Positions 51,962 to 61,296 of a stretch of DNA of 64,000 bases are shown here, in pieces. Positions within the stretch are counted from its first letter, which is position 1. Every line of letters begins with the position of its first letter. Origin of the DNA: RH-AL1 sp965214415 (GTDB taxonomy: Bacteria > Pseudomonadota > Alphaproteobacteria > Rhizobiales > Beijerinckiaceae); NCBI GenBank assembly GCA_965214415.1, contig CBDCBQ010000003.1, forward strand, positions 2,976,001 to 3,040,000. The letters run 5' to 3'. The notes under the pieces were generated by a model. It searched no databases. It saw only the letters and a program-made list of their open reading frames with translations, and was not told the origin of the DNA. The position numbers were made by a program, and so were the translations under genes.

Positions 51962-52945
51962 TCACACCTGGTAGATGCTGACGCTCGAGCCCTTCGCCGC
52001 CGCGAGCTGGCCGGCTGGCGAATACGCGACGCTGTAGAAATCGCGGGCCGGCTGCGCGGCGCGCGAGACGAAGGTGCCGTCGGGCTCGACGCGCGCGACC
52101 TCCATGCGATCGCTGCTTGCCGCCGCGATCTCGTGGCCGGCGCCCCAGGCGATGCTGAAGACGTTCTCAAACGGGACGGCGGCGCCGGGTCCGACGTCCT
52201 CGAGCGTGTCGGCGCTCAGGATGCGGAGCATGTTCACGCGCTCGGCGCTCGCGGCGTAGCCCCGGCTGCGGCCGAGCGCGAGATAGCGGCCGTCGCGGCT
52301 GAAGGCCACCGCGCTGATCGCGACGGACGGCGAGCCGAAATCGCGGTCGAGCACCGGCTCGCCGGTCGTCGTATCGAAGGTCTTCACCCGCCCATTCGCG
52401 GTGCCGACGGCAAGCCGGCCGCCGTCATGCGACAGCGCCAGGGCGCGGGCGAAACCGTAACGCGGATCGCCCTCGGTGACGTCGAAATTGGCCTTCAGCG
52501 CCCAAGGGGCCGCCTGAAACAGCGAGATCAGCGCCGGATTGCCGGTCGGGATGCCGGCGACCTGCAGGCCGCGCGCGACCGCGAACGTCTCCATGATGCG
52601 CCGCCGGCCGCGATCGAAGAACTTGTCCTCGACGTAGCGCACGCGCTTGCCGCTCGAGGGATCGATCTGCTCGAACGAGGTGAGATAGAGCTCGCGATAG
52701 GGCGGGTCGGGCGAACGACCGATCGGCGCCGGCAGCAGCAGCGTCCCATCGGCGAGATAGGCGAGCGAGTTGCCGGAATAGGCGCCGCCGTACCGCGAGA
52801 AGCTCGCGATTTCGCGCCAGCTCTTGGCGTCCCACACCGTGATCTGATTGCCGAAGCCGCTCAAGGCGGCGAGCCGCGAGCCGTCGATGTTCCAGGCGAC
52901 GGCGTTCAGATAACCCTCGACGCCGAGCGATGCGATCTCGACCAT
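51962..52945 (-). CDS. WD40-repeat beta-propeller-like protein
   Basis: A 327-residue protein of WD40-type blades: AVAWNIDGSRLAALSGFGNQ with ITVWDAKSWREIASF, ALALSHDGGRLAVGTANGRV with KTFDTTTGEP, AVAFSRDGRYLALGRSRG, and AYSPAGQLAAAKGSSVSIYQ. No signal peptide is visible, so it is probably a cytoplasmic scaffold. ATG 52945 starts just after the RidA stop on the same strand (two bases apart), suggesting co-transcription. Function unknown. Confidence 0.72.
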   Translation of the reverse strand: MVEIASLGVEGYLNAVAWNIDGSRLAALSGFGNQITVWDAKSWREIASFSRYGGAYSGNSLAYLADGTLLLPAPIGRSPDPPYRELYLTSFEQIDPSSGKRVRYVEDKFFDRGRRRIMETFAVARGLQVAGIPTGNPALISLFQAAPWALKANFDVTEGDPRYGFARALALSHDGGRLAVGTANGRVKTFDTTTGEPVLDRDFGSPSVAISAVAFSRDGRYLALGRSRGYAASAERVNMLRILSADTLEDVGPGAAVPFENVFSIAWGAGHEIAAASSDRMEVARVEPDGTFVSRAAQPARDFYSVAYSPAGQLAAAKGSSVSIYQV

Positions 52946-52947
52946 GG

Positions 52948-53367
52948 CTAGGACGCCGCCTGGGCTGACGAAGGGCGGTCCAGCGCGTCTTTGCGAACCC
53001 GCGCCGTGACCTCGATCTCGATCCTCATGCAAGGATCGAACAGCTTGGCCTCGAAGACGGTGGCCGCCGGCGCCGCCGTGCCGAGATGGCGCCGCAGCAC
53101 CGGCCAGCATCGCTCGAAATCGGCCATGTTGGGCAGGATGTAGCGCACGCGCGCCACCTCGGCGAGCGACGAGCCCGCCTCGTCCAGCACGATGGCGATC
53201 GTCCGCAACGCCTGCTCGGCCTGCGCGACGACATCGTCGGAGATCGTCATGCTGTCGTAGTCGTAGCCGGTGGTTCCGGCCACGAAGACCCAATCGCCGT
53301 CGACGACCGCGCGGGAATATCCGACTTCGCGCTCGAACGGCGATCCCGAGGAGATGGTACGGCGCAT
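52948..53367 (-). CDS. RidA/YjgF family protein
   Basis: A 139-residue RidA-type protein: SSGSPFEREVGYSRAVVDGD, WVFVAGTTGYDYDSMTI, AEQALRTIAIVLDEAGSSLA and VRYILPNMADFERCWPVLRR. The C-terminus has FDPCMRIEIEVTARV with the Arg and Glu used by family enzymes to deaminate reactive imines/enamines. ATG 53367 fits the family; the upstream extension to 53499 is not family-like. Confidence 0.85.
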   Translation of the reverse strand: MRRTISSGSPFEREVGYSRAVVDGDWVFVAGTTGYDYDSMTISDDVVAQAEQALRTIAIVLDEAGSSLAEVARVRYILPNMADFERCWPVLRRHLGTAAPAATVFEAKLFDPCMRIEIEVTARVRKDALDRPSSAQAAS

Positions 53368-53581
53368 CACGCGGCTCCGGCGCGGCGAGGCATTCGAGAA
53401 ATCATCGGCTCCCAGCAAAGCATTCGTACCGAGACGAAATTTTCCTCCGCTGCGGAAGACGAAGTCCGGCCCGACGCCGATGGCCAAGCCATCGAGCAAC
53501 CAATGGAAGCTTCAAATGCGAGCGGTGGGCTTGTGTCAATAGATACGCGTGAGCGCCCGTCCGATCAAATCTCGCGAGGCG

Positions 53582-54325
53582 TCAGTAGACCGAGCGCTTG
53601 ATCGTATTCTCGGCCTCGACGATGGCGTCCGGCGTGCCGACGTGGAGCCATTGGCCGTCGAGACGATGGCCGAACAGGCGGCCCTGCGCGGCGGCATCGA
53701 AGAAATAGGGGGCGAGGCGAAACGGCCCCTCGGGCGCGTTCTCGAACAGCGAGGCCTTCATGATGCCGACGCCGGCATAGACGAACGGGGCGACGCCGCG
53801 CTCCTCGCGCCGCGCGAGCCGGCCGTCCGCGCGCATGTGGAAGTCACCCTGCCAGTCGACGCCGACGGAGGACGTGGTCGCCGCGACGAGCAGCATCACG
53901 TCCATCGTCTCGGGGTCCCAGCGCTGCGTCAGCGCCGCCAGATTCGAGTGCGGCCCTTCCAGCCAGAACTGGTCGGTGTTGCAGATGAAGAAGGGTTCGT
54001 CGCCAAGCAGCGGCAGCGCCAGCTTGATGCCGCCGCCCTGGTCGAGCAGGCGGGCGCGCTCGTCGGAGACGACGATCCGCGGCTTGGTGCGGCCGGCGAC
54101 ATGCGCCTCGATCTGGTCGGCGCGGTAATGCACGTTGACGATCGCCCGCTCGAGCCCGATCTCGGCGAATCGGTCGAGCATGTGGTCGATCAACGCCTTG
54201 CCGCCGACCTCGACCAGCGGCTTCGGGATCGTGTTGGTGACGGGCCGCATCCGCGTGCCGAGCCCCGCCGCGAAGACCATTGCGGTCGTGGGTTGGGCCA
54301 TCGCGGGCTGGGCCTGGGCCTTCAT
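53582..54325 (-). CDS. murU: N-acetylmuramate alpha-1-phosphate uridylyltransferase
   Basis: A 247-residue nucleotidyltransferase: TTAMVFAAGLGTRMRPVTNT with IPKPLVEVGGKALIDHMLDR, the sugar-nucleotidyltransferase signature, and PFFICNTDQFWLEG with the metal Asp. Together with AmgK encoded upstream it makes UDP-MurNAc from recycled MurNAc, bypassing de novo synthesis and conferring fosfomycin tolerance in other bacteria. ATG 54325 gives the expected start. It is 53 bases downstream of the amgK stop. Confidence 0.88.
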   Translation of the reverse strand: MKAQAQPAMAQPTTAMVFAAGLGTRMRPVTNTIPKPLVEVGGKALIDHMLDRFAEIGLERAIVNVHYRADQIEAHVAGRTKPRIVVSDERARLLDQGGGIKLALPLLGDEPFFICNTDQFWLEGPHSNLAALTQRWDPETMDVMLLVAATTSSVGVDWQGDFHMRADGRLARREERGVAPFVYAGVGIMKASLFENAPEGPFRLAPYFFDAAAQGRLFGHRLDGQWLHVGTPDAIVEAENTIKRSVY

Positions 54326-54378
54326 CGGTGCCGCTTCAGACAGGCGCGCAAGGGTTGCGAGGGCCTCATGCGGCACGC

Positions 54379-55950
54379 TCAGGTGTCGGTCGTCAAGATG
54401 CTCGGCACGTTCTGCTCGACCCACGTCTTCAGCTCCGCCAGTGCCGGATGCGCGAGGTTCTTCCGCAGGTACGTCCGTATCCGGGGGATATGAACAAGGT
54501 ATTGCGGCTTGCGGTCTCGCTTATCCAACCTTGCGAAAATTCCTAAAATTTTCGTAGCACGTTGCGCGCCGAGAATCGCGTAGGCCTTGGCGAAGCCGGC
54601 CATGTCGAAGCTCGGATCGTGCGCCCGGCGCGTCTTGGCGTAATGCGTGAGCAGGCGCACCTCGATGGCGGCCGGCACCGTCACCCGCGCATCCTGCAGC
54701 AGCGAGGCGACGTCGTAGGCGGGATGGCCCAGCACGCAATCTTGGAAATCGATCATGCCGACGCGGGCGAGGCCCTCTCGGTCGCCGAGCCACAGCAGGT
54801 TCGGCGAATGATAATCGCGCAGCGTCCAGGTCTGGGGTCCCGCCAGCGGGGCGGCCAGCGCCTCGCGCCAGAGGTTGAGAAAGCCGGCCTTGGCGCCCGA
54901 GGACGGCATGACCTTGGCGAGATGCGGCGCATACCATTCGGGCAGCAGCTCGACCTCGATCAGCAGCGCCTCGACGTCGTAGGCCGGGATCTCGTAGTCG
55001 CCGCCGGTGCCGTCGGCGAGAACCTTCGGCAGTTCGGTCGCGTGGAGCTGGGCCAGCGCCGACACCGCCTCGTCGTAGCGCTCGACGATGATGCCTTCGT
55101 CGTCGACGAGGAGGTCGGCGCCGAGATCCTCGATGATCGCCAAGCCGACCTTGCTGTCGTGGGCGTAGACGTTGGGCGCCGAGAAGCCATGGCCGCGCAG
55201 GCCGGCGCCGATCGCGAGATAGGGCCGGATGTCCTCGGCGAGATGGGCGATCGCGCTGTAGGGCTTGCCGAACCGGATCGCCGGGCCGTCCGGGCGCGGC
55301 GGCGAGATCATCAGGATCGCCTTGGTGCCGTCGGGCTTCGCGAGGCGCTCGTAGGCGCGCGTCGAGGCATCGCCCATCATGAAGGTGCGCTTGGCGTCGG
55401 CGAAGCCGCTGCGCTCGAAGATCTCGCGGATCGCGCGCGACAGCACGAGCCTGGTGCCAAAACTGCCGAGGCCAGTGACGGCGATCGCGCGCGCGTCCGG
55501 CCTGCCGTCGATCGAGGCATGGAAGGCGATATCGAGCCGGTCGCCGGCCAGCCCGCCGCCGGCCCGCTCCGGCCATTCGACGATGACGAGCGCGCCCTCC
55601 GACGCCTCCTCCCAGCCGAGCTCGGCCAGCTCGGACGGCTCCTTGATCCGGAACAGGTCGGCGTGGACGATCGGGAACTGCGCGCCGTCCTTCACCGCGC
55701 TATCGTAGACCTGGATCAGCGTGAAGGTCGGGCTCGGCACCTCGAGGTCGGGGTCGCCGACAAGGTTGCGGATGAGCGCGCGGGCGAACGTGGTCTTGCC
55801 GGTGCCGAGATCGCCCGTCAGCGTGACGAGGTCGCCCGGCTGCACCAGCGAGGCGATATCGGCGGCGAGCGACAACGTCGCTGACTCGTCGGCCACATCA
55901 ATGGTCCAGACGGACCCGGGTCGCGTGTCCTGCAGCGCCTCGACGGCCAT
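54379..55950 (-). CDS. TsaE-AmgK fusion (tRNA threonylcarbamoylation ATPase and amino-sugar kinase)
   Basis: A 523-residue fusion. Residues 1-150 are TsaE, needed for the t6A37 modification of tRNA: LVTLTGDLGTGKTTFARALI (Walker A), VPSPTFTLIQVY and HADLFRIKEPSELAELG. From about 180 on is an aminoglycoside-phosphotransferase-like kinase of the AmgK type: MGDASTRAYERLA, ALAQLHATELP, TLRDYHSPNLLWLGDR (catalytic Asp/Asn) and VGMIDFQDCVLGHPAYDVAS (metal Asp). AmgK phosphorylates MurNAc/GlcNAc at C1 for MurU. The fusion is, to my knowledge, common in this order. ATG 55950 is four bases after the divL stop. Confidence 0.9.
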   Translation of the reverse strand: MAVEALQDTRPGSVWTIDVADESATLSLAADIASLVQPGDLVTLTGDLGTGKTTFARALIRNLVGDPDLEVPSPTFTLIQVYDSAVKDGAQFPIVHADLFRIKEPSELAELGWEEASEGALVIVEWPERAGGGLAGDRLDIAFHASIDGRPDARAIAVTGLGSFGTRLVLSRAIREIFERSGFADAKRTFMMGDASTRAYERLAKPDGTKAILMISPPRPDGPAIRFGKPYSAIAHLAEDIRPYLAIGAGLRGHGFSAPNVYAHDSKVGLAIIEDLGADLLVDDEGIIVERYDEAVSALAQLHATELPKVLADGTGGDYEIPAYDVEALLIEVELLPEWYAPHLAKVMPSSGAKAGFLNLWREALAAPLAGPQTWTLRDYHSPNLLWLGDREGLARVGMIDFQDCVLGHPAYDVASLLQDARVTVPAAIEVRLLTHYAKTRRAHDPSFDMAGFAKAYAILGAQRATKILGIFARLDKRDRKPQYLVHIPRIRTYLRKNLAHPALAELKTWVEQNVPSILTTDT

Positions 55951-55954
55951 CACA

Positions 55955-58450
55955 TCACTCCTCGGCCTCCTCGGCGCTGATAAGCTTCTCATCATGCGTC
56001 GGGAAGATGCAAGTCACCGTCGTCCCCTCGCCGGGGGCGGAATCGATCAAGACGCGACCGCCGTGCAGCTCGACGAAGCTCTTGACGATCGACAGCCCGA
56101 GGCCGACGCCGCGATGGCGCGAGCCGATCGTGTGGGAATGGAAGCGGTCGAACACGCTGGCGATGACCTCCGCCGGAATGCCGCGACCCTGGTCGGACAC
56201 CTTGAAGACGATCTCGTCGCCGCGCCGCAACGCCGCCAACGTCACGGTCTGGCCGGGCGCCGAGAAGCCGATCGCGTTGGACAACAGGTTGAACAGCACC
56301 TGCCGGACCCGCTTGGCGTCGGCATACAGCGTGCCGATGTCGGGCAGGACGACGATCTGCAGATTGAGCGAGGCGTCGGCGATGCGGTCCTGGACGCCCT
56401 CGGCGGCGCCGCGGATCGTATCGAGAACATCGATGCGCCGCGAGTTCAGCTCAAGCGCGCCGGTGTCGATGGTGGCGAGATCGAGGATGTCGTTGATGAT
56501 GGCGAGCAGCGCCGCCGACGACTTCATCACGTAGCCGACATACTCGTTCTGCTTCGGGTTCAGCGGGCCGATCGAGCCGTCGCCGAGCAGCTGGATGAAG
56601 CCGATGATGTTGGTCAGCGGCGAGCGCAGCTCGTAGCTGACGTGGTGCACGAAATCGTTGCGCAGCTGCTCGGTCTCGATCAGCGCCTTGTTGCGGTCGG
56701 TCAGCGCCCGCTCGACGTTCACGCTCGCCGTCGTGTCGGTGAAGGTCAGCAGCGTCGCGCCGTCCGGCAGCGGCGCCGTGGTGCAATCGACGATCGTGCC
56801 ATCGCGGCGGGGGATTCGCAGCTCGATGCCGAGGCGCTGGTCGTGCAGGCCGGCGACGTTGCCGCGCAGCGCCTCCCACGGCTCGATCTCGGGCGCCAGC
56901 CGGGAGCCCAGCGCGGCGACCCTGTCGATGTGCGGCTTGCCCTCGAGATCGGAACCCTCGAGCCGCCAGAGCCGCGCGAACGCCGCATTCGAGAGCTTCA
57001 GGCGGCCGTCGGTGCCGAACACCGCGACGCCCTCCTTCAGCGTGTCGAGGGTCTCCGCCAGCACGCGCGACTGCGCGTTGTATTGCATCTCGATGAGGTA
57101 GCGCTCTGACACGTCGTCGAAGAGATAGGTGACGCCCGCCTGCGGGTTCGGGTTGACGACGACCCGCAGCGTGCGCCCGTTCGGCAGGTACCAGATCTCG
57201 GGCGCCGGCGTGTCGGGCGACTGGTAGCTCGCCAGATGCGTCTCCTTCCAGGCGCGGAAGTTGGCTTGTTCCGGGAGCATGCGGCGAGCCCGCAGGCGGT
57301 CGAGGATCTCGGACTCGCTCGGGCCCTGCGCCAGGAAGGCCTCGTCCAGCGAGAACAGGGCGCGGTAGGCCTCGTTGTGGAAGACGAGCTGCTTGCGGCG
57401 ATCGAAGATGGCGACGGCGGTGGCGAGCTGGTCGAGCGTGCGCGCGTGCGCGGTCATCGCCTGGGCGAGGTCGGCGCGCGCGGCCTCGAGTTCGGAGGTG
57501 TCGAACGCGATGCCGATCGAGCAATCGGCGCGCGGCACCTCGACCACGTCGAGGCTCGAACGCCAGCCGGCCATCACCGCGGCGGCACGGCCGCGAAACA
57601 CCTGCAGATCGGCGCGGCTCGCCGCCACCGCCTCGCGCGCCGGGCTCTCGAGCAGCTCGACGCCGCGCAGAAGCACGTCGCGCGCATCGGTCGCCTCGAC
57701 GGCCCGGACATAGGCGGTGTTGACCCAGGACAGCCGGCCGAGCGCGTCACGCTCCCAGGCGGGGTAGCGAATGACGTCGAGCAGGCCGTGCAGCGCGTCG
57801 AGCTCGGCCGCGCTTCGCGCCTGCGTCTCGCGCAACCGGCTCGCCTCGAGGCGATCGCCGGAGACATCGCGGATCCGCACCACCGCCTGACCGGCGACGG
57901 CGCGTCCTTCGGTCTCGAGATGACGCCCGCCGAGGCTCACGACAGCGAGACGGAACGCCTCGCCGCGCTCGCGCAGCCGGGCCACGCGAGTCTCGAGCTG
58001 CTGCGCCTGCTCCGGCGGCAGCCACGAGCCGAAGCCGAGCACGCGGCGCAGGATCGGCGTATCGCTGACGAGGGCAGGATCGCCCTCGATATCGGGCTCG
58101 TTCGAGTTCAAGCCCCAGGCGATCGTGATCTGCGGCTCGGCGGCGAGCAGCGTCTGGGCGCGGTGCAGCCGCGCCCGCACGTCGTTCAGCGCGTTCGACA
58201 GCGCGTTCTCGCGCAACGCCGCGCGGCGGCGGCCGCTGAGATGCAGCAGAGCTACCGTCATCGCGAAGAGGACGAGGCCGACGAAGATGGACAGGACGAA
58301 CGCGTCGTGGCTGTTGCGCGGATCGCCGAGCACGGCCAGCCGCGCGGCGACATCGGCCCGCGCCATGGTGGGAGCCAAGGCCGAGACAGCGCCGAAAGCC
58401 ACAAGTTTACGCACGCGCGCATACCCGGCACTCGACTGCCGCTGCCGCAT
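55955..58450 (-). CDS. divL: DivL-type sensor histidine-kinase homologue
   Basis: An 831-residue protein. A signal-anchor and membrane helix (FVLSIFVGLVLFAMTVALLH, about 55-75) are followed by several PAS-like domains between about 140 and 580. The dimerisation motif reads FVHHVSYELRSPLTNIIGFI, with Tyr at about residue 606 where kinases have His, the hallmark of DivL. The ATP lid is kept (NLLSNAIGFSAPG, DQGRGIP, GVGLGLSIVKSFVELHGG). DivL acts with DivK to control CckA and the cell cycle. ATG 58450 is preferred over an upstream TTG. tsaE-amgK follows directly. Confidence 0.93.
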   Translation of the reverse strand: MRQRQSSAGYARVRKLVAFGAVSALAPTMARADVAARLAVLGDPRNSHDAFVLSIFVGLVLFAMTVALLHLSGRRRAALRENALSNALNDVRARLHRAQTLLAAEPQITIAWGLNSNEPDIEGDPALVSDTPILRRVLGFGSWLPPEQAQQLETRVARLRERGEAFRLAVVSLGGRHLETEGRAVAGQAVVRIRDVSGDRLEASRLRETQARSAAELDALHGLLDVIRYPAWERDALGRLSWVNTAYVRAVEATDARDVLLRGVELLESPAREAVAASRADLQVFRGRAAAVMAGWRSSLDVVEVPRADCSIGIAFDTSELEAARADLAQAMTAHARTLDQLATAVAIFDRRKQLVFHNEAYRALFSLDEAFLAQGPSESEILDRLRARRMLPEQANFRAWKETHLASYQSPDTPAPEIWYLPNGRTLRVVVNPNPQAGVTYLFDDVSERYLIEMQYNAQSRVLAETLDTLKEGVAVFGTDGRLKLSNAAFARLWRLEGSDLEGKPHIDRVAALGSRLAPEIEPWEALRGNVAGLHDQRLGIELRIPRRDGTIVDCTTAPLPDGATLLTFTDTTASVNVERALTDRNKALIETEQLRNDFVHHVSYELRSPLTNIIGFIQLLGDGSIGPLNPKQNEYVGYVMKSSAALLAIINDILDLATIDTGALELNSRRIDVLDTIRGAAEGVQDRIADASLNLQIVVLPDIGTLYADAKRVRQVLFNLLSNAIGFSAPGQTVTLAALRRGDEIVFKVSDQGRGIPAEVIASVFDRFHSHTIGSRHRGVGLGLSIVKSFVELHGGRVLIDSAPGEGTTVTCIFPTHDEKLISAEEAEE

Positions 58451-58706
58451 CCCCCGCCCCACCAAGTCCGCCGCGCCCCGAATCGAGACACTCTACCGAC
58501 GGCGGACCGCTTTGAGAATCGAGAGGGACGGCCCGTTGCCGGCTTGTTCACGGCGCCATGTGAAAGGGTGCGGCAGTGTGGTGTTTTGGTCGCTACGACT
58601 TAAGGCTGTATCGCGCGCGCCAAGACGCGCCGAACGGCCACGCCGCGCCGACGATCGCGTCAAGTTTGGTTAGAGGCGGACGGCCGCGTGCGAGGCGGTG
58701 GAGTCG

Positions 58707-59216
58707 TCAGGCCGTCGGCCGCACCGGGCGCAGACGCACCACGACGTCGATCGCCGCGATCTCCATGCCCTCGGGCAGCGCCGGCACCACCGAGCGATCG
58801 ATCGCCACCGCCGGGATATCGATCAGCATGTTCGACTCCTCCAGCAGGAAGTGATGATGGTCGGAGACGTTGGTGTCGTAATAGACCTTGGTCCCATCGA
58901 CGGCGACCTCGCGCAGCAGGCCAGCCTCGGTGAACACATGCAGCCCGTTGTAGACCGTCGCCAGGGAGACGGGGACACGCAGCTCCTGCGCCTCCTCGTA
59001 GAGACGCTCGGCGGTGAGGTGGCGGTCGCCCTTGGCGAACAGCAGAAGACCTAGCGCCATGCGCTGGCGTGTCGGGCGCAGGCCCGCGTCCTTGAGCTTG
59101 GCGCGCAGGGCATGGACCGGACACCCCGCCATCATCGCGTCGAGGCGGCCTTGCGCGGTCGCCAGCTGCGGCCGCTGGGTCGTCTTGCGAAGCTCGGTCA
59201 TGTCATACTCTGTCAT
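58707..59216 (-). CDS. irr: Iron response regulator of the Fur family
   Basis: A 169-residue Fur-family protein. GCPVHALRAKLKDAGLRPTR includes the GCPVH heme-regulatory motif of Irr. VSLATVYNGLHVFTEAGLLR is the DNA-recognition helix and DTNVSDHHHFLLEESN the His-rich heme/metal region. Irr represses heme synthesis and activates or represses iron genes in low iron and is degraded or inactivated on binding heme. It lies upstream of and divergent from fabA. I could not confirm an ICE box in the 249-base divergent region. Confidence 0.93.
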   Translation of the reverse strand: MTEYDMTELRKTTQRPQLATAQGRLDAMMAGCPVHALRAKLKDAGLRPTRQRMALGLLLFAKGDRHLTAERLYEEAQELRVPVSLATVYNGLHVFTEAGLLREVAVDGTKVYYDTNVSDHHHFLLEESNMLIDIPAVAIDRSVVPALPEGMEIAAIDVVVRLRPVRPTA

Positions 59217-59465
59217 TCGTCCGATTTAAATTCGCGGACGATCCGGTCAAGCAGAATTCGATAAAGCGATGCCAAGGCTCCCGCAAGGGCGTCAGGCCAG
59301 TTGAGAATACCTCAAAGACCTATCGGAGGGAAGCCGAGCCGCGGGCCGATGGTCGGGCGTGGCAACGACCTTTCGAACCAAGATATGCTGTGTTAAAGCC
59401 CGCGCGCCTCTACCGGGACGCCCCTCGGCGCCGGCATGCCACGTCAGACACGAGACGAAAGACAG

Positions 59466-59987
59466 ATGAGCGAGCGCCGCGCCAGCTTCGACTATGAGGA
59501 TCTTCTGGCCTGCGCCCGCGGCGAGCTGTTTGGACCGGGCAATCCGCAATTGCCGCTGCCGCCGCTCTTGATGTTCGACAAGATCGAGGAAATCTCGGAG
59601 ACCGAGGGTCCAAACGGCAAGGGGATGGTGCGGGCGGCTTTCGAGATCAAGCCGGACCATTGGTTCTTCGCCTGTCATTTCAAGAACGATCCCGTCATGC
59701 CCGGCTGCCTTGGGCTCGATGCGCTGTGGCAGCTGCTCGGCTTCTATCTCGGCTGGCTCGACCTGCCCGGTCGCGGTCGCGCGCTTGGCGTCGGCGAGGT
59801 CAAGTTCACCGATCAGGTGCTGCCGAGCGTCAAGCGGGTCGTCTACGGGGTCGATTTGAAGCGCGTCTTCAACCGAAAGCTCGTGCTCGGCATCGCCGAC
59901 GGCTGGTTGGAAGCCGATGGCACACGCATATACGAAGCGAAGGACCTCAAGGTCGGCCTGTTCCAGGCGGCCGGCGCCTCGGCCTGA
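59466..59987 (+). CDS. fabA: 3-hydroxydecanoyl-ACP dehydratase/isomerase
   Basis: A 173-residue FabA. PPLLMFDKIEEISETEG, DHWFFACHFKNDPVMPGCLG (active-site His) and LDALWQLLGFYLGWLDLPGR (Asp) are intact. It introduces the cis double bond in unsaturated fatty-acid synthesis. ATG 59466 gives the family N-terminus; an in-frame start at 59436 is less likely. fabB follows 88 bases on. Confidence 0.94.
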   Translation: MSERRASFDYEDLLACARGELFGPGNPQLPLPPLLMFDKIEEISETEGPNGKGMVRAAFEIKPDHWFFACHFKNDPVMPGCLGLDALWQLLGFYLGWLDLPGRGRALGVGEVKFTDQVLPSVKRVVYGVDLKRVFNRKLVLGIADGWLEADGTRIYEAKDLKVGLFQAAGASA

Positions 59988-60075
59988 CGCGGCGCATCAT
60001 TTCGTCCCATCCGCCTGCTCGTTGCCCTCGGTAGGGTGACGCATCGGAGTTCGAGGGACCGCAGCGGAGATCGCA

Positions 60076-61296
60076 ATGAGACGCGTCGTCGTCACCGGAA
60101 TGGGCATCATATCGCCGATCGGCAACTCAACGCAGGAGGTGCTGGCCTCGTTGCGCGAGGCGCGCTCGGGCATCGCCGCGTCCGAGCCGTTCAAGTCGCA
60201 CGGCTTCCGCTCGCAGGTTCAGGGCGCGCCGAGCGGCGACCCGACGGCCGGCGTCGACCGCCGCGCCATGCGCTTCCACGGCGGCGGCACCGCCTGGGCG
60301 CATCTCGCCATGGAGCAGGCGATCCGCGACGCCGACCTGATGCCGGAGGATGTCTCCAACCCCCGCACCGGCATTCTGATGGGCTCCGGTGGCCCCTCGA
60401 CGCGCGCCATCGTCGAGGCCGCCGATATCGCCCGCGAAAAAGGCCCGAAGCGCGTCGGCCCGTTCGCGGTGCCGAAGGCGATGTCGTCGACCGCCTCGGC
60501 GACGCTCGCCACCTGGTTCAAGATCAAGGGCGCGAACTACTCGATCTCGTCGGCCTGCGCGACGTCGAACCATTGCATCGGAAACGCGTATGAAATGATC
60601 CAATGGGGCAAGCAGGACGTCATGTTCGCCGGCGGCTGCGAGGAACTGGACTGGACGCTGTCCGTCCTGTTCGACGCGATGGGCGCGATGTCGGCGGGCT
60701 ACAACGAGACGCCCGCGGTCGCCTCGCGCGCCTTCGACAAGAACCGCGACGGCTTCGTCATCGCCGGTGGCGCCGGCGTGCTGGTGCTCGAGGAATACGA
60801 GCACGCGAAAGCGCGCGGCGCGAAGATCTACGGCGAGATCGCCGGCTACGGCCTTTCGTCGGACGGCTACGACATGGTGGCGCCTTCCGGCGAGGGCGCC
60901 GAGCGCTGCATGCGCATGGCGCTCGAGGGCGTGCGCGGCAAGATCGACTATATCAACCCGCACGCCACCTCGACGCCCGTGGGCGATGCCCGCGAGATCG
61001 AGGCGCTGCGCCGCATCTTCGGCGCCGGCGATTCGAGCCCGGCGATCTCCGCGACGAAGTCCCTCACGGGCCATTCGTTGGGGGCGACCGGAGCGCAGGA
61101 GGCGATCTACTGTCTCCTCATGATGAACTCCGGCTTCATCTGCGAGAGCGCGCACATCGACGAGATAGATCCCGATTTCGCCGACATGAACATCGTGCGC
61201 GAGCGGCGCGACGCGACGCTCGGCACAGTGCTGTCGAACTCGTTCGGCTTCGGCGGCACCAACGCCACGCTCGTCCTGAAGCATGTCGACGCCTAG
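60076..61296 (+). CDS. fabB: Beta-ketoacyl-ACP synthase I
   Basis: A 406-residue condensing enzyme. SISSACATSNHCIGNAYEMI has the active-site Cys, INPHATSTPVGDAREIEAL and SATKSLTGHSLGATGAQEAI the two His residues, and LSNSFGFGGTNATLVLKH the glycine loop. Works with FabA to extend unsaturated chains. GGAG lies eight bases before ATG 60076. fabI overlaps the last 14 bases. Confidence 0.95.
   Translation: MRRVVVTGMGIISPIGNSTQEVLASLREARSGIAASEPFKSHGFRSQVQGAPSGDPTAGVDRRAMRFHGGGTAWAHLAMEQAIRDADLMPEDVSNPRTGILMGSGGPSTRAIVEAADIAREKGPKRVGPFAVPKAMSSTASATLATWFKIKGANYSISSACATSNHCIGNAYEMIQWGKQDVMFAGGCEELDWTLSVLFDAMGAMSAGYNETPAVASRAFDKNRDGFVIAGGAGVLVLEEYEHAKARGAKIYGEIAGYGLSSDGYDMVAPSGEGAERCMRMALEGVRGKIDYINPHATSTPVGDAREIEALRRIFGAGDSSPAISATKSLTGHSLGATGAQEAIYCLLMMNSGFICESAHIDEIDPDFADMNIVRERRDATLGTVLSNSFGFGGTNATLVLKHVDA

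Noticed and set aside
54562..55884. Long plus-strand frames opposite tsaE-amgK and divL
   Set aside because: Both genes on the minus strand have complete family motifs; the plus-strand products are low-complexity.
59217..59465. An Irr (ICE) box in the irr-fabA divergent region
   Set aside because: AT-rich words such as ATTTAAATTCG occur, but I could not match the full inverted consensus.
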